NCBI RefSeq assembly: GCF_004354915.1
Contig: NZ_SMSI01000001.1
Location: 1,612,001-1,676,000, forward strand
Direction of reading: 5' to 3'
DNA from: Pseudohoeflea suaedae
GTDB taxonomy: Bacteria > Pseudomonadota > Alphaproteobacteria > Rhizobiales > Rhizobiaceae
Length of the DNA stretch: 64,000 nucleotides
Under the pieces are notes generated by a model. The model worked only from the letters and a program-made list of their open reading frames with translations, was not told where the DNA came from and made no database searches. Position numbers and translations under genes: made by a program. Of this stretch, positions 28,037 to 36,511 are shown one piece after another (position 1 is the stretch's first letter; the number at the start of each line of letters is the position of its first letter).

Positions 28037-28924
28037 ATGATAAACGTCAAATTTTCGCTAGCGTTTGAAGGCAATGAGGCTGACAACAATCAGTTGGATT
28101 TCTACGATGCGGCTGATGCCTTGACCGGCTTCCAGCGATCATTGGCATTAACGACGCATCTTGTATTGAATGGCGAGATAATCACACAAGCGCCCTCCCT
28201 TAAGGGCGCAAGAATACTGATAAAATCTCCCGAACAAGGAAGCTGGAAGGTCGTCACTACTGTTGGAATGATTATGGCGGGAGCTCACCAGCTCGGCACT
28301 GCTCCTAGAGATACTGTTTTGGGCAATCTCGTAACATCGGCCTATGATTATGTGGTCAACGAGACGCTGGGTTTTCATGTCGACTTCGACAAAACTCTGG
28401 GCGAACAGTATGAAGAGGTTCAAAGGCAGCGCAAGCCGATAGCACCTACGATTACCCAGTCTCAAATGGACGCTCTTATTGAGAAATGCGAGAGTTCTGT
28501 CAAGGAAATGCACAGACCTATCTACGCATCAAAGACGGCTGAGAATGCCGTTATAAAGTCTACCTACAAACGAGCAGTTACCAATATAGCTGAAATTGAT
28601 TTGGATACATTTGATTACGTGAATTTAACAATGCAGGTTGAGAGACCAATTGAAAATACGGGTCGAGTTAGCAGCTATAACATAAATACATTTAAAGGGC
28701 GCATATTCGTTTCGAACGAACATCGCCCTATTCCTTTCGATCTCGCCGAAGGCTGCCGTGATTTCCAAAGTGTGCAGGCGGTTACCCAAAGCTTGCAGAG
28801 AAATGCTCGCGATAGGTTTGGTGCAGACGGCGAAGTACGTTTTGTAGCTTTCCGTTTTGAAAGCAGCACAGGACGATTAAAACGCCTCCTGATTACTCGC
28901 GTTGTGCCCTCCGCTAATCCCTAG
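28037..28924 (+). CDS. Unrecognised 295-residue protein convergent with the CD-NTase/SLATT pair
   Basis: The protein starts MINVKFSLAFEGNEADNN and has a GFQRSLALTTHL block, a KGARILIKSPEQGSWKV block and a C-terminal beta-rich part (RVSSYNINTFKGRIFV, VRFVAFRFESS). One hydrophobic stretch (VVTTVGMIMAGA) follows SWK. I do not recognise a characterised family; proteins with this N-terminus appear in scattered bacterial accessory regions. AAGGGG sits 4 nt before ATG 28037. Codon use is AT-richer than the surrounding backbone, in keeping with transfer. The stop lies 7 nt from the stop of the convergent SLATT gene. Confidence 0.75.
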   Translation: MINVKFSLAFEGNEADNNQLDFYDAADALTGFQRSLALTTHLVLNGEIITQAPSLKGARILIKSPEQGSWKVVTTVGMIMAGAHQLGTAPRDTVLGNLVTSAYDYVVNETLGFHVDFDKTLGEQYEEVQRQRKPIAPTITQSQMDALIEKCESSVKEMHRPIYASKTAENAVIKSTYKRAVTNIAEIDLDTFDYVNLTMQVERPIENTGRVSSYNINTFKGRIFVSNEHRPIPFDLAEGCRDFQSVQAVTQSLQRNARDRFGADGEVRFVAFRFESSTGRLKRLLITRVVPSANP

Positions 28925-28931
28925 CAGCCCG

Positions 28932-29537
28932 TCACGGTCGGTCAATGGATTGAGGTGTACGACGAAGGCTGTTTGGAAGCATCGCGTCGATCTCATGTTC
29001 AGAAAAGGTTAGGTCCTCATTGTTCTTCAACGCATCTTGCGCCTTGCCATAAGCTTTGCCGTCTGTATGCGGAGCGGCATGATAAATCTTATGTAAAGCA
29101 GCCTGTAAATTGTCTCTGCGTTGGCGCAACGCTTGCAGGTCAGAATTCTGCGCTGTGATGTCCGCAATCAGGCTTAGGTACGCTTCTCGTACATTCCATA
29201 TATCCGAGCCCGCTTCACGGTGTCGCTGGGCAAGGGCTCCAGGGTCGAGGTCCTTTAGGTAGGCATTAAAGATCAGGCTAAGAACGGATAGAACAACGGT
29301 GGCGTAGATGGCATACCCCTCCCATGTCGAGCCTTTGTCAAAAATCGCGCTGACTGCCCCGCCTGTGATTAAAGACGAAAGAATTATGTTGGCCCACTTC
29401 CCCGCCTTATGCCGAGAGTGAAGCCGTTCCGCCATTTTTTCATGTGTCTTATGTGTATAGGCACAGCGACCGTAGCATTCCCGAATTTGACTTTCGAGAG
29501 CGTAACGTTCCGGTTCAATTTGGGAATGTTGCGCCAA
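28932..29537 (-). CDS. SLATT-domain two-TM effector, partner of the CD-NTase
   Basis: 201 residues. After a polar helical N-terminus (YGRCAYTHKTHEKMAERLH) come two adjacent membrane helices (about residues 51-70 and 79-99; ANIILSSLITGGAVSAI and YAIYATVVLSVLSLIF), then a long helical C-terminal half. This is the SMODS-and-SLOG-associating two-TM (SLATT) pattern, predicted to form a membrane pore when a cyclic nucleotide is made. A TTG at 29537 has GGAGG 7 nt upstream and overlaps the CD-NTase gene by 23 bp; a GTG at 29570 has no such site. Translation is probably coupled to the upstream gene. Confidence 0.82.
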   Translation of the reverse strand: MAQHSQIEPERYALESQIRECYGRCAYTHKTHEKMAERLHSRHKAGKWANIILSSLITGGAVSAIFDKGSTWEGYAIYATVVLSVLSLIFNAYLKDLDPGALAQRHREAGSDIWNVREAYLSLIADITAQNSDLQALRQRRDNLQAALHKIYHAAPHTDGKAYGKAQDALKNNEDLTFSEHEIDAMLPNSLRRTPQSIDRP

Positions 29538-30396
29538 ATACCGACCTCCATTTAGCACGACGCTGCGCACCCTCGTATTCCTTCAGAAGGGTGCAAGCTG
29601 CGAACGCAATTGTGCAATCAACTCTGGCCTTGGCTTGGAAATTTCCCTTCTTCCAAACATAAGAACCGCTTCCCGGCATGCGCCAATAGGTTTTGTTTGT
29701 GTCTTGTGCCGCGAGGTATCCAAGAAAGTCTCTCGCCATGTAATCATGATACAGGAAAGACTTGTCCCGGTGCTCCCAATTTTCGATGAATTGATATGCG
29801 AGGGTGTCTATCAGAGCGCCGGATATGGGAACCTTGTTGTGATCGCGCCAGACCCGCATCATTCGGCAGAGGTGCTTCAAATTGCGATTGCTGGCTAGGT
29901 TACGTGTGTGCAGCGCCTCAATCTCTGCACGTGGATTGCAGGTCAGCCAGCTCCCTCCGTTATTGGCATTTGGGTAGGTCCATGTGCCTTGCGTGTTATC
30001 GAACACCGGCAGGACTTCAAAGGTCACGCCATCGGTGAAATTTACAACCACAACCTGTCCATCGCCAAAACTGTCTGATGTCTTGTAGGTATTTTGAATG
30101 GACTTCTTAACCGCCTGAAGCAGTGCTGACTGTCCGTTGGTGCTGTAAGCATTGTATTGCCAATAGACGCTAGCCGGAAGAAGGTAGGCCATATCCAAAT
30201 CGCTGATACCGCGTGCCGATGTGTCTCGCCCGTATGATCCGACATAAAGGCTGTTTGAAGTCTTGCTGTCAGATGATCGAAAATCCTTGTTCAACTGCCC
30301 CGTTATGCGCTGATACCGATAGGAAATAGAGGAGATAAGCTCTTTATCGATATTGTAGCCATTCTTGAATTGAATGAATTCCTCAGCAACGCCCAT
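29515..30396 (-). CDS. CD-NTase (SMODS-type cyclic-oligonucleotide synthase)
   Basis: 293 residues with the polymerase-beta nucleotidyltransferase signature of CBASS cyclases: Gly53-Ser54 in GSYGRDTSARGISDLDM, metal-binding Asp66 and Asp68, and a third acidic residue Glu127 in VTFEVLPVF. A helical lid follows (NPRAEIEALH ... LKHLCRMMRVWRDHN). Such enzymes make a cyclic di- or trinucleotide when phage infection is sensed and thereby activate an effector. The next gene encodes a SLATT membrane effector, so the pair looks like a minimal type I CBASS. GAGGGG lies 4-5 nt before the ATG. The product nucleotide cannot be predicted from the sequence. Confidence 0.88.
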   Translation of the reverse strand: MGVAEEFIQFKNGYNIDKELISSISYRYQRITGQLNKDFRSSDSKTSNSLYVGSYGRDTSARGISDLDMAYLLPASVYWQYNAYSTNGQSALLQAVKKSIQNTYKTSDSFGDGQVVVVNFTDGVTFEVLPVFDNTQGTWTYPNANNGGSWLTCNPRAEIEALHTRNLASNRNLKHLCRMMRVWRDHNKVPISGALIDTLAYQFIENWEHRDKSFLYHDYMARDFLGYLAAQDTNKTYWRMPGSGSYVWKKGNFQAKARVDCTIAFAACTLLKEYEGAQRRAKWRSVFGATFPN

Positions 30397-30765
30397 GGTG
30401 CCCCTCGATTTAGTTGCATGAACTTAGGAAGACGTAGGACGGATTGCAATTGCAGAACACTTCAGGAACGAGAAATCCAGCGGATTTTTACGAGGGGGCA
30501 TTTAATCTGCGTTGTGCAGCCGTTTCCCCCGTGGGGTGGAGCCGGTCGAGGGTGTCGCGTCTTAATCAGCAGAGTGTGTGATCTTCCACATCCAGTGACT
30601 TGTGAGAAGGGCAGTCATAAGGCGGGGGTATGGGATGTTGTCCGTAGGGGTATACCCAAATCGACACTTCCCAACTCGCGCCAATTTGCGACCGATACGC
30701 TCCGCATGATCATCCGTTCTGCAATTCAGATGACATCACGCTTGCGGACGGGATTCCCCCCCCCC
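30397..30765. other. Right border of the CD-NTase island
   Basis: No gene is supported in these 369 bases. The first part should contain the promoter of the minus-strand CD-NTase gene. At the far end is a run of 11 cytosines (30756-30766) that touches the stop codon of the next minus-strand gene. No integrase or attachment-type repeat was seen. Confidence 0.5.
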
Positions 30766-31461
30766 CTAATCAAAGACTTCCCCGATCACCCGCTGCTCGG
30801 CGTCCTGCCATTTCTTCACGTCCTTGTTCACCGTCTCGATTTCCTTCTCGCTCAGGTGATGCGCGCCATCCTTGTCGATCCGGCACAGGCTGAAGGGTTC
30901 GCCGACGGTGGGCGAGGTGAGGTCGAGGGCCTTGAGCACGCGCAGCACCGCGGCGCAGCCGAAGCGGGTGGAGCGTTCGGTGAGGTGGAAATGCGAAAGC
31001 AGCGAGCCCGCCTGCTGCGCCATCGGCGCGCCGCTGCCGATGGCGTGGAAGCCGAGATCGCCGTAATGGCCGATCATGCCGGAAGGCGTGATCTCGATGA
31101 TCCACGGGGCGTCGTTCCGCCAGCCCGCCGCCATCACATAGGCCGACGGCGTGCCGCCGCCTTCCTCGCCCGGCACGTCGGGGATGAAGGTGTCGTAGTG
31201 GTGGCGCATGATCGGCAGCACCTGTTCCTGGATCGCCCGGCCGATATCGGGCGCATCGAGGATCGTGGCGCTGTTGTCGTTGAACAGCCGCTCGACGTCG
31301 TAGAGCACCGAGCGCGCGCCGCTGCCGCCCCATGCGGCCCTGTCGCCGAGCGGATGGAGCTTTTCGGCCGGGTAGGTCATGCCGCGTCCCTTGTCGGTGA
31401 TCTGGGAGTCCGATCCCAGCACCACTCCATCCCTGCACACGGTGGCCAGCACGACTGTCAT
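30766..31461 (-). CDS. Stand-alone proteasome-beta-like Ntn hydrolase
   Basis: 231 residues starting MTVVLATVCRDGVVLGSDSQ. Removing Met leaves an N-terminal Thr1; counting from it gives Asp17 (SDSQ) and Lys33 (PAEKL), exactly the proteasome beta/HslV catalytic set. A GGSGARS turn follows Lys33, and the C-terminal third is charged and helical. It is longer than HslV and does not look like the Anbu family start, so it belongs to a less-known group of bacterial proteasome-like hydrolases. No ATPase, alpha subunit or ATP-grasp/transglutaminase partner is adjacent. AGGAG precedes the ATG. The substrate is unknown. Confidence 0.82.
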   Translation of the reverse strand: MTVVLATVCRDGVVLGSDSQITDKGRGMTYPAEKLHPLGDRAAWGGSGARSVLYDVERLFNDNSATILDAPDIGRAIQEQVLPIMRHHYDTFIPDVPGEEGGGTPSAYVMAAGWRNDAPWIIEITPSGMIGHYGDLGFHAIGSGAPMAQQAGSLLSHFHLTERSTRFGCAAVLRVLKALDLTSPTVGEPFSLCRIDKDGAHHLSEKEIETVNKDVKKWQDAEQRVIGEVFD

Positions 31462-31710
31462 TTGATGCTCCTCTCGCGGTTTGTCCGAAAGGGGAATGGT
31501 CGCGCGACGACATGGTTGCGTTCCAAGCGGCGAAAGCGCGGCGCGGCAGGCGGCGAAAGCGTCCTAAAACCGTTGACATCCGCCGCATTCAGGCGCGTCC
31601 GTCTTGCTCTCGCCATGCGAGGGGTTTAAACAGCCACGCATTCCAGCCGGCGGGCTGAACTCGGTCCGCTGGCGTTTGCTTCACCCACTCACGCACGAGG
31701 TAGAGGCCCG

Positions 31711-32997
31711 ATGACTGAAGCCTTCTTCACCCGCCCGCTTGCCGAATCCGATCCCGAGATCTTCGGCGCCATCACCGACGAACTCGGCCGCCAGCGCCAC
31801 GAGATCGAGCTGATCGCGTCGGAAAACATCGTCTCCCGCGCCGTTCTGGAAGCGCAGGGCTCGATCATGACCAACAAGTATGCGGAAGGCTATCCGGGCA
31901 AGCGCTATTATGGCGGCTGCGAATTCGTCGACGTGGCCGAGACGCTCGCCATCGAACGCGCCAAGAAGCTGTTCGGCTGCGACTTCGCCAATGTCCAGCC
32001 GAATTCTGGTTCGCAGATGAACCAGGCGGTGTTCCTGGCGCTGCTGCAGCCCGGCGACACCTTCATGGGTCTCGATCTCAATTCCGGCGGCCACCTGACC
32101 CACGGTTCGCCCGTCAACATGTCGGGCAAGTGGTTCAACGTCGTCTCCTACGGCGTGCGCGAGGACGATCACCGTCTCGACATGGACGAGATCCAGAGAC
32201 AAGCCGAGGAGCACAAGCCCAAGCTCATCATCGCCGGCGGTACCGCCTATTCGCGCGTGTGGGACTGGAAGCGCTTCCGCGAGATCGCCGATTCCATCGG
32301 CGCCTATCTGATGGTCGACATGGCCCATATCGCCGGTCTCGTGGCCGGTGGCGTCCATCCCTCGCCGGTGCCGCACGCCCATGTCTGCACCACCACCACC
32401 CACAAGTCGCTGCGCGGGCCGCGCGGCGGCATGATCCTGACCAATGACGAGGCGATCGCCAAGAAGATCAACTCGGCCGTCTTCCCCGGCCTGCAGGGCG
32501 GCCCGCTCATGCACGTCATCGCCGCCAAGGCGGTGGCCTTCAAGGAAGCGCTCGAGCCCGAATTCAAGACCTATGCGGCCAATGTCGTGGCCAATGCCAA
32601 GGCTCTGGCTCAGGCGCTCAAGGACACCGGCCTCGACATCGTCTCGGGCGGCACCGACAACCATTTGATGCTCGTCGACCTGCGCCCCAAGAACGCCACC
32701 GGCAAGCGCGCCGAGGCCGCTCTCGGCCGCGCCAACATCACCTGCAACAAGAACGGCATTCCCTTCGACCCGGAAAAGCCCTTCGTGACCTCGGGCGTGC
32801 GTCTCGGCACGCCTGCCGGCACCACGCGTGGCTTCGGCGAGGCGGAATTCCGCGAAATCGGCAACCTGATCTCGGAAGTGCTCGACGGCCTCAAGGCCGC
32901 CAATTCCGACGAGGGCAACCAGGCCGTGGAAGCGGCCGTCAAGGCCAAGGTGATCTCGCTCACCGACCGCTTCCCGCTCTACCCGTATATGGGCTGA
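31711..32997 (+). CDS. glyA: Serine hydroxymethyltransferase
   Basis: 428-residue PLP enzyme that converts serine and tetrahydrofolate to glycine and methylene-THF. The PLP lysine is Lys232 in [14 protein letters not shown]; other marks are [10 protein letters not shown] near the N-terminus and [14 protein letters not shown]. First gene of glyA-nrdR-ribD-ribE, a conserved order in Rhizobiales. The nrdR start follows its stop by 3 nt. Confidence 0.97.
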   Translation: MTEAFFTRPLAESDPEIFGAITDELGRQRHEIELIASENIVSRAVLEAQGSIMTNKYAEGYPGKRYYGGCEFVDVAETLAIERAKKLFGCDFANVQPNSGSQMNQAVFLALLQPGDTFMGLDLNSGGHLTHGSPVNMSGKWFNVVSYGVREDDHRLDMDEIQRQAEEHKPKLIIAGGTAYSRVWDWKRFREIADSIGAYLMVDMAHIAGLVAGGVHPSPVPHAHVCTTTTHKSLRGPRGGMILTNDEAIAKKINSAVFPGLQGGPLMHVIAAKAVAFKEALEPEFKTYAANVVANAKALAQALKDTGLDIVSGGTDNHLMLVDLRPKNATGKRAEAALGRANITCNKNGIPFDPEKPFVTSGVRLGTPAGTTRGFGEAEFREIGNLISEVLDGLKAANSDEGNQAVEAAVKAKVISLTDRFPLYPYMG

Positions 32998-33000
32998 TTG

Positions 33001-33489
33001 ATGCGCTGTCCCTATTGCAGTTCGGAAGATAGCCAGGTGAAGGATTCGCGGCCCGCGGAAGACGGCGCCGCGATCCGCCGCCGCCGTGTCTGTCCGAGCT
33101 GCGGCGGCCGCTTCACCACCTTCGAGCGGGTGCAGTTGCGCGATCTGGTCGTATTGAAGAAGACCGGACGCCGCGTGCCCTTCGACCGCGAGAAGCTGCA
33201 GCGCTCCTTCGAGATCGCCTTGCGGAAGCGTCCCGTCGATCGCGACCGCATCGACCGCGCGGTCTCGGGCATCGTCCGGCGTCTGGAAAGCTCGGGTGAA
33301 ACGGAAGTGGCGACCGATGCGATCGGCCTTCTGGTGCTCGAGGCCCTGAAGGCGCTCGATGATGTCGGCTTCGTGCGCTACGCCTCGGTCTATCGGGACT
33401 TTTCCGGACCCGAGGATTTCGAGCGCACCATCGCCGAACTCCAGGCGCAGATTGCCGGCGACACCATCGTCCCGCTCAGCGAGGACTGA
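33001..33489 (+). CDS. nrdR: NrdR repressor of ribonucleotide reductase genes
   Basis: 162 residues: an N-terminal zinc ribbon with Cys3, Cys6, Cys31 and Cys34 (MRCPYC ... CPSCGGRF) and an ATP-cone domain ([16 protein letters not shown] onward) that senses ATP/dATP. It represses nrd operons through NrdR boxes. The ATG at 33001 gives the standard MRCPYC start; a TTG three bases earlier is not needed. Probably translationally coupled to glyA. Confidence 0.96.
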   Translation: MRCPYCSSEDSQVKDSRPAEDGAAIRRRRVCPSCGGRFTTFERVQLRDLVVLKKTGRRVPFDREKLQRSFEIALRKRPVDRDRIDRAVSGIVRRLESSGETEVATDAIGLLVLEALKALDDVGFVRYASVYRDFSGPEDFERTIAELQAQIAGDTIVPLSED

Positions 33490-33529
33490 GCGGGGAGGGC
33501 TGGGCTCTTCCGACGACCGAAATCCGCTC

Positions 33530-33853
33530 CTATTGCGGGCCGCAGATGTTCAGCGCGGTCAGCGCGAATGTCTCGATATCGTCACGCGCACTCTGCACCT
33601 GGTCGGTCGACGTGCCGGTGCAGGCGCTTTTCAGCTTGGTGCCGAAATTCCTGATCTCGCGCCGGCGCTGATCGACCAGCGCGCACTGCGCCGCCTTGTC
33701 GTTCATGTTGTAGAATTCGCTCAGGAACGGCTCGTACTTGCTCTTGTATTCCCCGAGCGCCTGGCGGCAGCTGGTATCGGCTGCGGCGGGGGAAACGAGA
33801 ACCGGCGCGGCGAGGGCGCCAAGGGTTGCGGCGAGAAACAGTCTTTTGAGCAT
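33530..33853 (-). CDS. Small exported protein of unknown function
   Basis: 107 residues with a Sec signal peptide (MLKRLFLAATLGAL, cleavage near PAAADT) and a mature part of about 70 residues containing Cys pairs (TSCRQAL, AQCALVD, KSACTG, NICGPQ) suited to two disulfides. No known family is recognised. It lies on the opposite strand inside the nrdR-ribD interval, which weakens a single long transcript unless antisense reading occurs. The start is chosen to place the signal peptide first. Confidence 0.7.
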   Translation of the reverse strand: MLKRLFLAATLGALAAPVLVSPAAADTSCRQALGEYKSKYEPFLSEFYNMNDKAAQCALVDQRRREIRNFGTKLKSACTGTSTDQVQSARDDIETFALTALNICGPQ

Positions 33854-34022
33854 GGGGAAATATCCGTTGCGTTTGGCGGACGCTTGCACGCGTTTAAAGC
33901 GCCTGTCAATCGGGGCGCGCGCGTGCTCTGGTCAAGCCCTGTGACGATCTGTTAGGAAGCGCGCACATGCCCGGGTTCGTGGTTTTCATCCCCGATCTCC
34001 GGTACCGATCGGGGAATGAGAG

Positions 34023-35129
34023 ATGACCGACACTGCGCGCGACCGTCGCTTCATGGCTGCCGCCATCCGGCTTGCCCGGCTGCATGAGGGGCGCACCGGT
34101 TCCAATCCTTCCGTCGCGACACTCATCGTGCGCGAAACCGCAGACGGTCCGGTGATCGTCGGCTCGGGCGTCACCGCGGTCGGCGGCAGGCCCCATGCCG
34201 AGCCGCAGGCGCTGGCCCAGGCCGGAGAGCTTGCGCGCGGCGCCACTGCCTATGTCACCCTCGAACCCTGCGCCCATCACGGCCGCACCCCGCCCTGTGC
34301 CGACACGCTGGTCACCGCCGGTATCGCCCGCGTCGTCGGCGCCGCGGCGGATCCGGATCCGCGGGTGTCGGGCAAAGGGTACGCGATATTGCGTTCCGCC
34401 GGAATCGAGGTCGAGGAGCATGTGCTCGCCGACGAGGCCGCCGCGGGCCTTGCCGGCTACCTGACTCGACGCATCAGCAACCGCGCGCATGTGACTCTCA
34501 AACTTGCGGTTTCGGCGAACGGCATGATCGGCCTCAAGGGGAAAGGGCAGGTCGCGCTCACCGGTCCGCTGGCCCGCCGCCAGGTACATGTCACCCGCGC
34601 GCGCTCGGACGTCATCCTCGTCGGTTCCGCCACGGCAGTTGCCGACGATCCCGAATTGACGGTGCGCCTCGCCGGGCTCGAGGAGCGCTCGCCGATCCGC
34701 CTCGTCCTCGATGAAAACCTCAGGCTGCCGGTCGCGTCGAAGCTCGTGCGGAACATCGGCCAGGCTCCCCTCTGGATCGCCACATCCGCTCCGCCCGACG
34801 ATCCGGCGCGTATGGCGCTCGCCGAAGCCGGCGCCGAATTCATCGCGGCCGACGTGATCAACAACCGCATCGCGCTTCCCGAGCTTCTCGAGGATGTGGC
34901 CCAGCGCGGGCTTTCGACGGTGATGGTGGAAGGCGGCGCCGCCGTTGCCGGCGCCTTCCTCGCAGAAGGGCTTGTCGACCGCCTGCAAATCTATACATCC
35001 ACGAAAACTGTCGCGGGCGAGGGTGTCGCAGCTCCCGTCACCGCCGAAACGGTCCCGGCCGGCTTCGTCCGCCGGCGTACCGACTTTTTCGGCGAGGATC
35101 GCTTCGACGAATTCGAAAGGCTTGGCTGA
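34023..35129 (+). CDS. ribD: Bifunctional riboflavin biosynthesis deaminase/reductase
   Basis: 368 residues. The N-terminal cytidine-deaminase fold carries zinc ligands His58 (with catalytic Glu60, PHAEPQAL) and Cys83/Cys92 (EPCAHHGRTPPCAD); it deaminates the pyrimidine intermediate. The C-terminal half is the NADPH-dependent reductase (AVSANGMIG, VMVEGGAAVAGAFL). ribE follows with a 2-nt gap. Confidence 0.95.
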   Translation: MTDTARDRRFMAAAIRLARLHEGRTGSNPSVATLIVRETADGPVIVGSGVTAVGGRPHAEPQALAQAGELARGATAYVTLEPCAHHGRTPPCADTLVTAGIARVVGAAADPDPRVSGKGYAILRSAGIEVEEHVLADEAAAGLAGYLTRRISNRAHVTLKLAVSANGMIGLKGKGQVALTGPLARRQVHVTRARSDVILVGSATAVADDPELTVRLAGLEERSPIRLVLDENLRLPVASKLVRNIGQAPLWIATSAPPDDPARMALAEAGAEFIAADVINNRIALPELLEDVAQRGLSTVMVEGGAAVAGAFLAEGLVDRLQIYTSTKTVAGEGVAAPVTAETVPAGFVRRRTDFFGEDRFDEFERLG

Positions 35130-35131
35130 AC

Positions 35132-35740
35132 ATGTTCACCGGAATTGTCTCGGATGTGGGGCGCATCGCCTCCGCCACGAAACTCGATCAGGGCGTGCGT
35201 CTGCGCATCGATACGGTCTACGAACCGGCGGGCATAGATATCGGCGCGTCCATCGCCTGTTCCGGTGTCTGCCTGACGGTGACGGCACTGCCGGGCGAGG
35301 GGGACAACGGCAAGTGGTTCGAGGTCGAGGCCTGGGAAGAGGCGCTGCGCCTGACGACCGCCGGCAGCTGGTCGGAAGGCATGCCGATCAATCTCGAACG
35401 CGCCCTGAAGATGGGCGACGAACTCGGCGGACATCTGGTGTCCGGCCATGTCGACGGCACGGCGGAGATCGTGAAGATCGAGGATGAGGGCGAGGCCCGG
35501 CGCTTCACGCTGGAGGCGCCCGCGGAATTCGCCCGCTTTATCGCGCCGAAAGGTTCTGTGGCGCTCGACGGCACCTCGCTTACCGTCAACACGGTCGACG
35601 GCAACCGCTTCGACGTTCTCTTGATCCGCCACTCGCTCGAGGTGACGACATGGGGCGAGCGCAAGACGGGCGACCGCGTCAATCTCGAGATCGACACGAT
35701 GGCCCGATATGCGGCCCGGCTCGCCGAATTTCCGCGCTGA
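35132..35740 (+). CDS. ribE: Riboflavin synthase alpha chain
   Basis: 202 residues made of two tandem lumazine-binding barrels. The N-terminus MFTGIVSDVG is diagnostic, and each barrel carries a V-C-L-T or S-L-T-V motif (SGVCLTV near 50, GTSLTVN near 150). It converts two 6,7-dimethyl-8-ribityllumazine molecules to riboflavin. Its substrate supplier ribH lies about 9 kb away rather than next door. Confidence 0.95.
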   Translation: MFTGIVSDVGRIASATKLDQGVRLRIDTVYEPAGIDIGASIACSGVCLTVTALPGEGDNGKWFEVEAWEEALRLTTAGSWSEGMPINLERALKMGDELGGHLVSGHVDGTAEIVKIEDEGEARRFTLEAPAEFARFIAPKGSVALDGTSLTVNTVDGNRFDVLLIRHSLEVTTWGERKTGDRVNLEIDTMARYAARLAEFPR

Positions 35741-35746
35741 GGCGTC

Positions 35747-36130
35747 TCAGAAGGCCAGCTTGCGTCCCCGCCCGTCGCGAATGACGGTCCAGAGAAAGAT
35801 CAGCATCGAGGCGAGCGTGACGAGCGATCCGATCGCCGCCAGTCCTTCGAAATCATAGAGAAGGGCGATTGCGATGCCGGGCGCCAGCAGAACCAGACCC
35901 GCCGTCGCCACCACGAAGTGGATCTTCGCGAGACGTGTGGCGCCCGATTCCGGAACTAGGTGATAGTAGATGCCGAAGAGGCCCATCGTCACCCAACCCA
36001 CCAGGTTGAGGTGGGCATGGGCGGGCGAGAGGGTGTGGTCCTGGCTGATCGCCATGACGATCCCCCAGATCATGCCGAAAGTGACGGACAGGGCCGCCAC
36101 GAGATAAAACCAGTAGGATATGCCTCGCAT
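35747..36130 (-). CDS. Short heme-copper-oxidase-like membrane protein
   Basis: 127 residues with four hydrophobic helices. The second begins AHAHLNLVGWVTMGLFGIYY and carries paired histidines, and a YYHLVPE follows; this resembles one segment of the CcoN/NorB subunit I superfamily or NnrS-like proteins. It is far too short to be a full oxidase subunit, so it may bind heme or serve as a sensor. GGAG lies 7 nt before ATG 36130. Its neighbours are hemerythrin-like genes, suggesting an oxygen or nitric oxide theme. Confidence 0.72.
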   Translation of the reverse strand: MRGISYWFYLVAALSVTFGMIWGIVMAISQDHTLSPAHAHLNLVGWVTMGLFGIYYHLVPESGATRLAKIHFVVATAGLVLLAPGIAIALLYDFEGLAAIGSLVTLASMLIFLWTVIRDGRGRKLAF

Positions 36131-36373
36131 GGTCGTACTCCGGTATGTTGTCCCTCGGCGATCATACGCCAAAGGCTCGCGGATTGAAGATGAGGGTTTT
36201 TACAGGTCGCAGCCGGACCGCCGCGGATGATCCGGGCGATCCGGCTATTGTGGCGAGTGCACGGGCCCGATGGGGCGCGCGCAAGCCTGTGATATGTGGC
36301 CGGTGTGATGGAGGGGCGTTTCAATCACCACCGGCCTGCCGCTCCGGACGGGCCGGAGCGGTGTGACGGGGCC

Positions 36374-36511
36374 TCAGTCCGGACGGAGGCTGTGCTTTCG
36401 CATCGGGCAATCGGCGCAGCTGGAGCGGCCGCAGGGGCGCGGGCGTCCGGGGCGTGTCCAGCCCGTTGCCACCGCGCAGCGTTCAAGGGTTAGCATCACG
36501 CCTTTCAGCAT
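36374..36511 (-). CDS. Possible small Cys-rich protein coupled to the hemerythrin gene
   Basis: A 45-codon frame whose ATG (36511) overlaps the end of the hemerythrin gene, so it could be co-translated. The peptide starts MLKGVMLTLERC and contains RPCGRSSCADC (a C-x4-C-x2-C arrangement) that might bind metal. Its shortness and the absence of a separate ribosome site make it speculative. Confidence 0.3.
   Translation of the reverse strand: MLKGVMLTLERCAVATGWTRPGRPRPCGRSSCADCPMRKHSLRPD

Noticed and set aside
28037-30396. CRISPR array or integrase in the CD-NTase island
   Set aside because: No regularly spaced direct repeats and no recombinase-like reading frame were seen in or beside the island.
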